Source: Pseudomonadota bacterium (lineage in GTDB: Bacteria; Pseudomonadota; Alphaproteobacteria; Rhizobiales; Methylopilaceae). Taken from it: 26,681 bases of DNA. Shown here piece after piece: positions 1-7,036 of the stretch. The stretch spans positions 1 to 26,681 of the forward strand of contig JAEZCD010000207.1 in NCBI GenBank assembly GCA_023430145.1, written 5' to 3'. The notes below the pieces were generated by a model. The model was not told the origin of the DNA. It did no database searches and saw only the letters and a program-made list of their open reading frames with translations. The position numbers and the translations under genes were made by a program. Positions within the stretch are counted from its first letter, which is position 1. Every line of letters starts with the position of its first letter.

Positions 1-1
1 G

Positions 2-1483
2 GGCATGGACGAGCTGCCGGCCGAGCTCTCCGCCATCGCCGCAGCGCTCGGCAGCGCCGGTCCGGACCTCGCCGGCGCGATCGACGCCGCGCTCGCCGAC
101 GAGCTGCCGCTCCTCAAACGCGACGGCAATTTCGTCCGCGCCGGCTACGATGCCGACCTCGACGAGACGCGCGATCTCCGCGACGAGAGCCGGCGTGTCA
201 TCGCCGCCCTGCAGGCGCGCTACGCCGAGGCGACCGAGACGCGCACCCTGCGCATCAAGCACAACAATTTTCTCGGCTATTTCGTCGAGGTGCCTCAGGC
301 CGCCGGCGAGCGGTTCCGGACCGCGCCGCATGCCGAGACCTTCGTCCACCGGCAGACCATGGCCGGGGCGATGCGCTTCACCACCGCCGAGCTCGCCGAC
401 CTCGAGCAGCGGATCGAGGCCGCCGGCAGCCGCGCGCAGGAGATCGAGAACGCGATCTTCGACCGTCTCGCCGCCTCGGTGACCGCAGCCGCGGAGGCTC
501 TGCAAAAGGTCGCCGACGCGTTGGCCGCGCTCGATGTGGCGGCGGGTCTTGCGGAGATCGCCTGCGACGAGCGCTGGGTGCGGCCGCGGGTCGACGAGAC
601 CTGCGCCTTCGCCATCGAAGGCGGGCGGCATCCGGTGGTCGAGCAGGCGCTGCGGGCTTCGGGAAAACCGTTCGTCGCCAATTCCGCCGACCTGTCGCCG
701 GCGCCGCCGGAGAGATCGGGGCTGATCTGGCTCGTCACCGGCCCGAACATGGCCGGCAAATCGACCTTCTTGCGCCAGAACGCGATCCTGGCGGTGCTCG
801 CGCAAGCCGGCTCCTTCGTGCCGGCTAAGGCCGCCCATATCGGTGTCGTCGACCGCCTCTTCAGCCGCGTCGGCGCCGCCGACGATCTGGCACGCGGCCG
901 GTCAACCTTTATGGTCGAGATGGTCGAGACGGCCGCCATCCTGAACCAGGCGACGCCGCGCAGCCTCGTCATCCTCGACGAGATCGGCCGCGGCACGGCG
1001 ACCTTCGACGGGCTCTCGATCGCCTGGGCGACGATCGAGCACCTGCACGAGACGAACCGCGCCCGGGCGCTGTTCGCGACCCATTTCCACGAGCTGACGG
1101 CGCTCGCCAAACGCTTGCCCCGGCTGCGCAACACGACGGTGCGCGTCGCCGACCACGCGGGCGACGTGATCTTCCTGCACGAGATCGTGCCAGGAACCGC
1201 CGACCGCTCCTACGGCATCCAGGTGGCGCGGCTCGCCGGCCTCCCCTCGCGGGTCGTCGAGCGGGCGAAACACATCCTCGCCGAGCTGGAGGCGGCCGAC
1301 CGCGCCTCGCCGGTCGAGCGCCTCGTCGACGACCTGCCCCTGTTCGCCGCCGCGCGCCGGCCCGAGCCTACGGCGCCGGCCGATCCCGTCGCCAAGGCGC
1401 TGGAGGCGATTGACCCCGACGCCCTGAGCCCCCGCGAGGCGCTCGAGGCGCTGTACAGGCTGAAGGGGCTGCGGAAGGGGTGA
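2..1483 (+). CDS. mutS: DNA mismatch repair protein MutS, C-terminal part (5' end outside window)
   Basis: MutS recognises mismatches and small loops in newly replicated DNA and, as an ATP-dependent clamp, starts methyl-independent or MutL-dependent repair. The window holds only the part from the end of the lever/clamp domains onward. The segment containing IKHNNFLGYFVEVP is typical of the clamp region. The Walker A motif GPNMAGKST lies at 740-766. The Walker B segment LVILDEIGRG starts near 965, and the ATHFHEL histidine switch follows near 1078-1098. The C-terminus has the usual proline/alanine-rich linker and ends in a short helix (LSPREALEALYRLKGL), the tetramerisation/beta-clamp-proximal tail. 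The reading frame is open to the left edge. The ATG at 5 is an internal methionine, so the mismatch-binding domain with its Phe-X-Glu motif lies upstream. No terminator is obvious after the stop. Identification is very secure. Confidence 0.98.
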   Translation, partial: GMDELPAELSAIAAALGSAGPDLAGAIDAALADELPLLKRDGNFVRAGYDADLDETRDLRDESRRVIAALQARYAEATETRTLRIKHNNFLGYFVEVPQAAGERFRTAPHAETFVHRQTMAGAMRFTTAELADLEQRIEAAGSRAQEIENAIFDRLAASVTAAAEALQKVADALAALDVAAGLAEIACDERWVRPRVDETCAFAIEGGRHPVVEQALRASGKPFVANSADLSPAPPERSGLIWLVTGPNMAGKSTFLRQNAILAVLAQAGSFVPAKAAHIGVVDRLFSRVGAADDLARGRSTFMVEMVETAAILNQATPRSLVILDEIGRGTATFDGLSIAWATIEHLHETNRARALFATHFHELTALAKRLPRLRNTTVRVADHAGDVIFLHEIVPGTADRSYGIQVARLAGLPSRVVERAKHILAELEAADRASPVERLVDDLPLFAAARRPEPTAPADPVAKALEAIDPDALSPREALEALYRLKGLRKG

Positions 1484-1507
1484 GATTCCGGCGCGGCGAT
1501 CCGGTCT

Positions 1508-1543
1508 CGTCATTGCGAGGAGCAAAGCGACGAAGCAATCCAG
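1508..1543 (+). repeat. Half-copy of a dispersed gcaatccag palindromic repeat
   Basis: A 36-bp segment 24 bp after the mutS stop. By hand alignment it matches the reverse complement of 12189-12224 at 35 of 36 positions; the only difference is an A for a G at 1524. It begins cgtcattgcgagg and ends gaagcaatccag. Only one arm is present here, whereas the copies near 12.1 kb have both arms. Sequences of this kind recur between genes in Hyphomicrobiales genomes (from general knowledge). This copy looks like a degenerate or half element. Confidence 0.8.
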
Positions 1544-1807
1544 CCTTAGTTTGCCGCAAATATCAGCTGAATGGGCGCTGCCGTCCCATCCGACATCCGC
1601 CTAGTCTCGCCCCTTCCCACCTTTTCCAACCGACAGCATCGCGACGAGAGAACTCGGTATCAAGGGACCATTTCGACCAATCTTTTTGCCATCCGGCTTC
1701 ACCGATAAATAAGCACAGCAATCCCTGCCAGCGCACGCGTGAACTTGATACCATGCGGATGCAGCGTCTGCATCGAGACGCTCAGCCATCAGGCATGGGG
1801 AAAAGCC
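1544..1807. other. Non-coding stretch between mutS repeat and GLUG gene
   Basis: About 260 bases with visibly lower GC than the flanking housekeeping genes. There is no convincing reading frame with a ribosome-binding site. It probably carries the promoter of the downstream GLUG-repeat gene, but I found no clean -35/-10 pair. The one clear structure is the dyad at 1758-1774, listed separately. Confidence 0.5.
1758..1774. promoter_or_regulatory. 17-bp inverted repeat upstream of GLUG gene (possible operator)
   Basis: GATGCAGCGTCTGCATC has two perfect 7-bp arms (GATGCAG / CTGCATC) around CGT. It lies 33 bp before the chosen start codon at 1808. Its size and placement fit a dimeric repressor or activator site, but no regulator gene is adjacent, so its role is inferred from position only. 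Confidence 0.35.
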
Positions 1808-3001
1808 ATGGGCCGAATGACAGCAAGCGTGGCAGGGACCGTGAGCGTCGCCGCGACCTTCTTTGTCGCCCTCGTCTCTACGGCCCGGAGTTACGATCTT
1901 CCAAGCCCGGCGTCGCCAGACTGCATCGCCATTTCAACCATCCAAGAGCTGGACGCCGTTCGGAACGATCTCACGGCCAATTACTGCCTGACAGCGAACA
2001 TTGATGGTTCCACCGCAGGCGACTTCATCCCGATCGGCAGCGAATTTGATTCCTTCAAAGGTACGTTCGACGGAAAAGGCTACGTCATCCGTAATTTGAA
2101 TATTCGTGATCAAAAAGCTACCGCTGTTGGTCTTTTCGGCCAAATGTCGGGCGTCGTGAAAAACGTCACGATTTCGAGGTCGGTCGCCCATCGACCTCGT
2201 GCCAACAAATTCTCTCTCTATACCGCCGTAGGTCTCCTCGCCGGCATCGTGAGAAACGGAAAAGTGATCAACTGTGCATCCGATGGCAAGGTGATCGGCC
2301 GGGTTGGTGCTTTTTCCTGGGCGGGCGGATTGGTTGGCCAGCTAGCGGCCGGGGAAATAATCCGCTCTCGATCCTCGGCCATCGTAAAGGCCTCGATAGC
2401 CGGTGGGCTGGTCGGCTCATCAGGAGGGGCAACGATCAGGGCTTCCTATGCGTTGGGAGAAGTTCAGGGCAGCACCGTCGGTGGCCTGGTCGGAGAGGCT
2501 GGGAACGATACTACAATAGAGCGATCTTTCGCAGATGTGTTCGTCGAGGCTGACTTGAAAAGCCGGAGTGGCGGGTTGATAGGCAGCGCATCGACAACTA
2601 TACTAACGCATATTACGGTCACGAACGTGTATTCGATAAGCAGGGTAAGCTCGGAAGGCGGTGCATTCAGGTTCCATACGAGCGCCGGGCTTATCGGCCA
2701 ATCGGACGAGGTAGCAAAGCTGGCCTACTCATACGCTGCTGGGCCGGTTGTCAGAAGCGGGAGAGGAAATTACTTCGGCCTCGTCGGCTGCTGTATCGAA
2801 GCAGCTAAGGCGAGCTATTGGGACGTTCAGGCGACTGGGCAAGCCGAAAGCTTCGCTGGGAGCGGGCTCACAACGGCCGAGCTGTCCGCCGCCCTGCCCA
2901 AAGGGTTCGATCCCAGCGTGTGGGCTATCATTCCGGGCAAAAGCTATCCCTATTTGATCGGAGTCACGCCCGATAATCTCATCCCGCGACCAAGCGATTG
3001 A
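1808..3001 (+). CDS. Secreted GLUG-repeat protein (adhesin-fragment-like), stand-alone
   Basis: A 397-residue protein. The start at 1808 is chosen because GGGGAAAA sits just upstream and because the N-terminus then reads as a signal peptide (MGRMTASVAG followed by a hydrophobic VSVAATFFVALV core). A longer frame from ATG 1739 would bury this. After the leader comes a beta-rich segment (ANYCLTANIDGS, GTFDGKGYVIRNLNI) and about eight GLUG-type repeats: VGLFGQ, VGLLAG, GGLVGQ, GGLVGS, GGLVGE, GGLIGS, AGLIGQ and FGLVGC. It closes with the YWD...GLTTAEL...GFDPSVW...SYPYL tail common after GLUG repeats. In known proteins this module usually forms the C-terminal part of large filamentous-haemagglutinin or autotransporter adhesins. 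Here it stands alone with its own leader and no translocator nearby. Base composition is clearly more AT-rich than its neighbours, which suggests recent acquisition. Role probably extracellular; exact function unknown. Confidence 0.85.
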   Translation: MGRMTASVAGTVSVAATFFVALVSTARSYDLPSPASPDCIAISTIQELDAVRNDLTANYCLTANIDGSTAGDFIPIGSEFDSFKGTFDGKGYVIRNLNIRDQKATAVGLFGQMSGVVKNVTISRSVAHRPRANKFSLYTAVGLLAGIVRNGKVINCASDGKVIGRVGAFSWAGGLVGQLAAGEIIRSRSSAIVKASIAGGLVGSSGGATIRASYALGEVQGSTVGGLVGEAGNDTTIERSFADVFVEADLKSRSGGLIGSASTTILTHITVTNVYSISRVSSEGGAFRFHTSAGLIGQSDEVAKLAYSYAAGPVVRSGRGNYFGLVGCCIEAAKASYWDVQATGQAESFAGSGLTTAELSAALPKGFDPSVWAIIPGKSYPYLIGVTPDNLIPRPSD

Positions 3002-3002
3002 G

Positions 3003-3029
3003 AGCCGCGCGCTCGGTCCTCGCGGCTTT
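3003..3029 (+). terminator. Weak intrinsic-terminator-like hairpin after GLUG gene
   Basis: AGCCGCG (3003-3009) pairs with CGCGGCT (3021-3027), with an 11-nt loop, followed by only two further T residues. It begins two bases after the GLUG stop. The short T tract makes it a modest terminator candidate. Confidence 0.4.
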
Positions 3030-3088
3030 GCCCACCCGGTGGAGCAGCGCTATGCCCTCCTCGAGCAGTTGCGCCGCCCGCAGACGAG

Positions 3089-3115
3089 GCCCGGATTCGC
3101 TCTGCGCATCCGGGC
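3089..3115. terminator. Hairpin between convergent genes, possible shared terminator
   Basis: GCCCGGAT (3089-3096) and ATCCGGGC (3108-3115) form a perfect 8-bp stem with an 11-nt loop. It lies in the 123-bp gap between the GLUG gene and the convergent methyltransferase, 10 bases beyond the methyltransferase stop. There is no strong T tract on either side, so any termination activity is inferred from position and symmetry. Confidence 0.45.
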
Positions 3116-3124
3116 TTCGGAACC

Positions 3125-4198
3125 TCACACCCGCACTTCGAGCACCATGTTGAACGGCGTCTCCGCCGCGCGGCGGACCGAGCCGAAGCCGGCCTCCTGG
3201 AGCACGGCGCGGAGCCGCTTCTCGCCGGCCTGGGCGCCGAGGCCCATGCGCGGGCCCTGCGAGAGCGAGGCGGGCGTGCAGAGCATGGTCGAGGCGGCAT
3301 AGTACATGCGGCCGATCGGGTTGAGATTGTCGGCGAGACGGTCGCCGGCGAGCGGCTCGACGACCATCAGGACCCCACCCGGCGCCATCATCTCGCGGAC
3401 CCGCCGCGCGGCGCCGATCGGGTCGCCCATGTCGTGCAGGGCGTCGAAGATCGTGACCAGCTCGTAGGGGCCGCCGTCAAAACCCTCCGCGCGCGATTCC
3501 TCGAACCGCACCCGCCCGGCGACGCCGGACGCCGCCGCCTCGACGCGTGCTCTGGCGATGGAACCGGCATGATAGTCGAAGCCCGTGAAGCGCGAGTTCG
3601 GGAACGCCTCGGCCATGATGATGGTCGAGGCGCCGACGCCGCAGCCGACATCGGCGACCGAGATGCCGCGCTCCAGCTCCTCGACGAGGCCGGGGATCGC
3701 CGGCAGCCAGTCGTGCACGAGATGCGCGCGGTAGCCGGTGCGGAAGAAGCGCCCGCAGCCGCAGAAGAGGATCGGGTCGTGCTCGTGCCAGCCGACGCCG
3801 TGGCCCGAGCGGAAGGCGCTCTCGATCTTCTCGCGGCCGGCCCAGATCGCCGCCTGCGTCTCGAAGGCGCCGACCAGGAAGGCCGGGCTGTCGTCGTCGG
3901 CGAACGCCATCGCCTGCTCGGGCGTCATCGAGAACATTTCGCGCGCGGCGTCGTACTCGACATAGCCGGCGGCGGCCTGCGCCGACAGCCACTCGCGGAC
4001 ATAGCGCTCGTGCGTGCCGGTCGATTCGGCGAGCTCGAAGGAGGTCATCGGCCCGTGCTTGGCGAGCGCCTTGTAGAGGCCGAGATGATCGCCGATGACG
4101 ACGAGCGGCGCCGTCGAGGCGGCCGAGCAGTCGGCGACGAGCCGGCCCATCAGGGCATCGAGGCGGCTCTGGTCGAAGGTCGGGCTGATGGCGTCCAT
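3125..4198 (-). CDS. Class I SAM-dependent methyltransferase with N-terminal winged-helix domain
   Basis: A 357-residue cytoplasmic protein. Residues about 31-95 (LVVIGDHLGLYKALAKHGPM...) resemble the winged-helix dimerisation domain seen before the catalytic domain in O-methyltransferase-like and Rv2258c-like proteins. The Rossmann-type domain starts near residue 178. Motif I is DVGCGVGAS (183-191), the acidic residue after strand beta-2 is in GFDYH (206-210), and DALHDMGDP (252-260) is the post-II/motif IV region. Motif VI, near APGGVLMVVEP, is typical of this family. The start ATG at 4198 has GAGGAG upstream (complement of 4209-4214). It is transcribed alone and convergent with the GLUG gene. 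The methyl acceptor cannot be deduced from sequence or context. A cysteine pair in CGCG (146-149) is unusual between the two domains. Confidence 0.88.
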   Translation of the reverse strand: MDAISPTFDQSRLDALMGRLVADCSAASTAPLVVIGDHLGLYKALAKHGPMTSFELAESTGTHERYVREWLSAQAAAGYVEYDAAREMFSMTPEQAMAFADDDSPAFLVGAFETQAAIWAGREKIESAFRSGHGVGWHEHDPILFCGCGRFFRTGYRAHLVHDWLPAIPGLVEELERGISVADVGCGVGASTIIMAEAFPNSRFTGFDYHAGSIARARVEAAASGVAGRVRFEESRAEGFDGGPYELVTIFDALHDMGDPIGAARRVREMMAPGGVLMVVEPLAGDRLADNLNPIGRMYYAASTMLCTPASLSQGPRMGLGAQAGEKRLRAVLQEAGFGSVRRAAETPFNMVLEVRV

Positions 4199-4688
4199 GG
4201 CGAAAACTCCTCGGTACGAGTCGCGGCGCTACGGGGAGCGCGGCAAGGTTCGAGGCCGCGAGTTAGGCGGTGCGTATTGCCGCAGAATTTCCCCGGCGGC
4301 GGAGAAGGTTACGGCCTGGCTACGTCTGTAAGCGGGCGCCTCCTCGAAAGAGGATGGATCCTGTGCTTCGCGCGGGATGACGAAGGAGGGGCGGAGAGGC
4401 GGGATGACGTGCGGAGGAGCCTTTCGCGCATGAGGAAAACGCGTCGGGTTTCCTCGTCCGGGAGCCTCCTTCGGACGGGCAGGAGCTTGTTCTGATGCTC
4501 GAAAACGCCTCGGCCGCCGCCGAGGCGGCACCCTCGCCCGATGAGCCCGATGGGAGGTGCTCGACAGGCCGGACCCCGGGTGATACACACGGTCCCGCGA
4601 TATCGCCGTAAGCCATTGATTTCCCTGCGTTACCGCCCCGGCCCGAGGCAAACGGGCCGGCTCCCGCCTCCTCCAACCGTCCAGAGCC
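4199..4688. other. 490-bp hairpin-rich non-coding region
   Basis: No convincing gene. It contains a succession of stem-loops: TCCTC-GAAA-GAGGA (4341-4354, a GNRA-type tetraloop), ATCCTGTG/CGCGGGAT with G-U pairs and a 5-nt loop (4358-4378), GAGGAAA/TTTCCTC (4432-4455), CGTCCG/CGGACG (4455-4477), and a 9-bp stem CGCCTCGGC/GCCGAGGCG with a 4-nt loop (4506-4527). The 4358-4378 element resembles another intergenic repeat family of Hyphomicrobiales (ggatcc...ggatgacg). The first ~20 bases hold the methyltransferase ribosome-binding site. A 38-codon frame at 4495-4611 has an AGGAG 9 bases upstream, but nothing else supports it. Confidence 0.55.
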
Positions 4689-5303
4689 ATGACCATACGA
4701 CTGCACCGGGGCGACCTTCCGGACGGCTACTCGGTCGAGGGGGCGATCGCCATCGACACCGAGACGCTCGGCCTCAACCCGCAGCGCGACCGGCTCTGCC
4801 TGATACAGCTCTCGGCCGGCGACGGGTCGGCCGACCTCGTGCAGATCGGTCCCGGCCAGAACCGGGCGCCCAATCTCGAGCGCATCCTGCGCGACCGCAA
4901 GGTCCTGAAGATCTTCCACTATGCGCGGTTCGACCTCGGCATCCTGTTCAAGACCTTCGGCTGGATGCCGGAGCCGGTCTACTGCACCAAGATCGCCTCG
5001 CGGCTGGTGCGCACCTATACCGACCGGCACGGCCTGCGCGACCTCGTGCGCGAGCTTCTCGGCGTCGAGCTGTCGAAACAGCAGCAATCGTCGGACTGGG
5101 GCGCGCCGCAGCTGTCCGACGCGCAGCTGATCTATGCCGCCGCCGACGTGCTGCACCTGCATGCGCTGCGCGCCAAGCTCGACGAGCTTCTGGCGCGCGA
5201 GAGCCGCACCGCCTTCGCCGAGGCCTGCTTCGCCTTCGTGCCGGTGCGCGCCGCGCTCGACCTCGCCGGCTGGGAAGACGAGGACATCTTCGCCCACAGC
5301 TGA
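4689..5303 (+). CDS. Ribonuclease D-like 3'-5' exonuclease (short form, no HRDC)
   Basis: A 204-residue DEDDy-type exonuclease that would trim 3' ends of structured RNA. Exo I is AIDTETLGL (Asp23, Glu25), Exo II is in KIFHYARFDLGIL (Asp82), and Exo III is YAAADVLHL with Tyr149 and Asp153 spaced as YxxxD. All four acidic residues and the tyrosine are present, so it should be active. Full-length RNase D proteins are about 375-390 residues with C-terminal HRDC domains. This one is the single-domain version common in alphaproteobacteria. In many Rhizobiales this gene leads the lptC-lptA-lptB-rpoN cluster. Here it is followed 158 bp later directly by rpoN. The upstream ribosome-binding site is weak (CAGAGCC). 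Confidence 0.92.
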   Translation: MTIRLHRGDLPDGYSVEGAIAIDTETLGLNPQRDRLCLIQLSAGDGSADLVQIGPGQNRAPNLERILRDRKVLKIFHYARFDLGILFKTFGWMPEPVYCTKIASRLVRTYTDRHGLRDLVRELLGVELSKQQQSSDWGAPQLSDAQLIYAAADVLHLHALRAKLDELLARESRTAFAEACFAFVPVRAALDLAGWEDEDIFAHS

Positions 5304-5323
5304 GGCGGCGCGCCGCAAAAGCG

Positions 5324-5337
5324 GGCACGCGGGCCGC
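5324..5337 (+). promoter_or_regulatory. Weak sigma-54 (-24/-12) promoter-like sequence upstream of rpoN
   Basis: GGCACGCGGGCCGC has the GG and GC doublets separated exactly as in -24/-12 promoters (consensus TGGCACG-N4-TTGC). The GGCACG block is perfect, but the TT before the final GC is replaced by CC. It lies about 125 bp upstream of rpoN. Negative autoregulation of rpoN is known in rhizobia. In DNA this GC-rich a chance match is quite possible. Confidence 0.2.
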
Positions 5338-5461
5338 GAAATCGCCCCGCGCGCGGACGCCGCGGGACGTCGGGCTTTACGGGCCGGCGGATTCTGCGCT
5401 TTAACAAAGCCCAGAACGTTTCTCATGCAAGAAACGGCCCAACCGGCGTGTCCAGGCGTTC

Positions 5462-7003
5462 ATGGCCCTGATCCCGAGACTCGAGCTGCGCCAGAGCCAG
5501 GCGCTCGTCATGACGCCGCAGCTGATGCAGGCGATCAAGCTGCTGCAGCTCTCGACGCTCGATCTCATCGCCTATGTCGACAACGAGCTGGAGCAGAACC
5601 CGCTGCTGGAGCGCGCCGACGGGCGCGAGCTCGTCGAGGAGCCGGTGCCGGCCGAGCCCGAGCGGGCGGCTACCGAGGAGCCGCAGGATTTCCTCGGCGA
5701 GCCGATGGCCGGCTCGCGCGAGGAGATCGAGCAGCGGCTCGATACCGACCTCGGCAACGTCTTCCCCGATGACGCGGTCGCCGCGCCGGAGCCGGTCGCA
5801 GCCCCGCTCGAGGAAGGCTATTCGGTATCGACCTGGTCGCAGGTCGGCACCGGCGGCGGCGACGGCGAGAGCGGCTTCGAGTCGTATGTGGCGGCCGAGA
5901 AGACGCTCGCCGAGCACCTCATCGACCAGCTGTTCCTCGCCGTGGAGGATCCGGCGAAGCGCCTGATCGGCGTGCACCTCGTCCACCTGATCGACGATGC
6001 CGGCTACCTCAGCGACACCGTCGAGGCGGCCGCCGAGCGGCTCGGCGCGCCGGCCGAGGAGGTCGAGGCGGTGCTGCGGACCATCCAGACCTTCGATCCG
6101 CCCGGCATCGGCGCCCGCTCGCTGAAGGAGTGCCTCGCCATCCAGCTCGCCGAGCGCGACCGGCTCGACCCGTGCATGCGCACGCTGCTCGAAAATCTCG
6201 ACCTGCTGGCGAAGCGCGAGCTGCCGCGGCTGAAGCGGCTGTGCGAGGTCGACGAGGAAGACCTGCTCGACATGATCGCCGAGATCCGGCGCCTGACGCC
6301 GAAGCCGGGCCTCGCCTTCGGCTCCTCGACCGTGCAGACGGTGGTGCCGGACGTGCTGGTGCGGGCGGCGCCGGACGGCAGCTGGCACGTCGAGCTGAAC
6401 GCCGAGGTGCTGCCGCGCCTGCTGGTCAACCAGGCCTATTACGCCCGCGTCGCGCCGCGCGCCGCCAACGAGGCCGAGAAGGCGTTCCTCACCGAATGCC
6501 TGCAGACCGCCAACTGGCTGACGCGCAGCCTCGAGCAGCGGGCACGGACGATCCTCAAGGTGGCGAGCGAGATCGTCCGCCAGCAGGACGGCTTTCTCCT
6601 GCACGGCGTTGCCCACCTGCGGCCCCTGAACCTGCGCATGGTCGCCGACGCCATCGGCATCCACGAGTCGACCGTCTCGCGGGTGACGTCGAACAAGTAT
6701 CTGGCGACGCCACGCGGCATCTTCGAGTTCAAGTATTTCTTCACCTCGGCGATCGCCAACGCGACCGGCGGCGAGGCGCATTCGGCCGAGGCCGTCCGCC
6801 ACCGCATCCGCGGCATGATCGAGGCCGAGCCGGCCGACGATGTGCTGTCGGACGACGTCATCGTGCAGCGACTCAGGGGCGACGGAATCGACATCGCCCG
6901 GCGTACGGTCGCCAAATACCGCGAGGCGATGCGCATCCCCTCCTCCGTCCAGCGCCGGCGGGAGAAGCTGACGACGCTGTCGGCGACGCCTGCTCCCCGC
7001 TGA
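5462..7003 (+). CDS. rpoN: RNA polymerase sigma-54 factor RpoN
   Basis: A 513-residue sigma-54 factor, which directs RNA polymerase to -24/-12 promoters and requires AAA+ activators. Region I is the glutamine-rich N-terminus, with LRQSQALVMTPQLMQAIKLL at residues ~9-28 followed by NELEQNPLLE. An acidic linker (region II) follows at about 55-110. The core-binding domain runs to about residue 330. The helix-turn-helix region includes IGIHESTVSRVTSNKYLATP and the RGIFEFKYFF segment. The RpoN box ARRTVAKYRE is at 479-488 (coding bases from 6896). All landmarks are intact. The start at 5462 matches the usual MAL-x-x-RLE/LRQSQ beginning. The genes commonly next to rpoN in alphaproteobacteria (lptB before it; hpf and ptsN after it) are not here, so this could be a second rpoN copy or a rearranged locus. 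Confidence 0.97.
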   Translation: MALIPRLELRQSQALVMTPQLMQAIKLLQLSTLDLIAYVDNELEQNPLLERADGRELVEEPVPAEPERAATEEPQDFLGEPMAGSREEIEQRLDTDLGNVFPDDAVAAPEPVAAPLEEGYSVSTWSQVGTGGGDGESGFESYVAAEKTLAEHLIDQLFLAVEDPAKRLIGVHLVHLIDDAGYLSDTVEAAAERLGAPAEEVEAVLRTIQTFDPPGIGARSLKECLAIQLAERDRLDPCMRTLLENLDLLAKRELPRLKRLCEVDEEDLLDMIAEIRRLTPKPGLAFGSSTVQTVVPDVLVRAAPDGSWHVELNAEVLPRLLVNQAYYARVAPRAANEAEKAFLTECLQTANWLTRSLEQRARTILKVASEIVRQQDGFLLHGVAHLRPLNLRMVADAIGIHESTVSRVTSNKYLATPRGIFEFKYFFTSAIANATGGEAHSAEAVRHRIRGMIEAEPADDVLSDDVIVQRLRGDGIDIARRTVAKYREAMRIPSSVQRRREKLTTLSATPAPR

Positions 7004-7036
7004 TCCGCGCGCAGCCCTCGGCCTCCTGATCGCACC

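Noticed and set aside
3434..4495. Long plus-strand reading frame (353 codons) opposite the methyltransferase gene
   Set aside because: It is the antisense shadow of a well-supported methyltransferase. Its translation is low-complexity and Arg/Ala/Asp-rich with no family motifs, a normal artefact of very GC-rich DNA.
4495..4611. 38-codon frame with AGGAG upstream in the non-coding gap
   Set aside because: Ala/Pro-rich product with no recognisable features that overlaps a strong hairpin. Kept only as a note in the region entry and finding.
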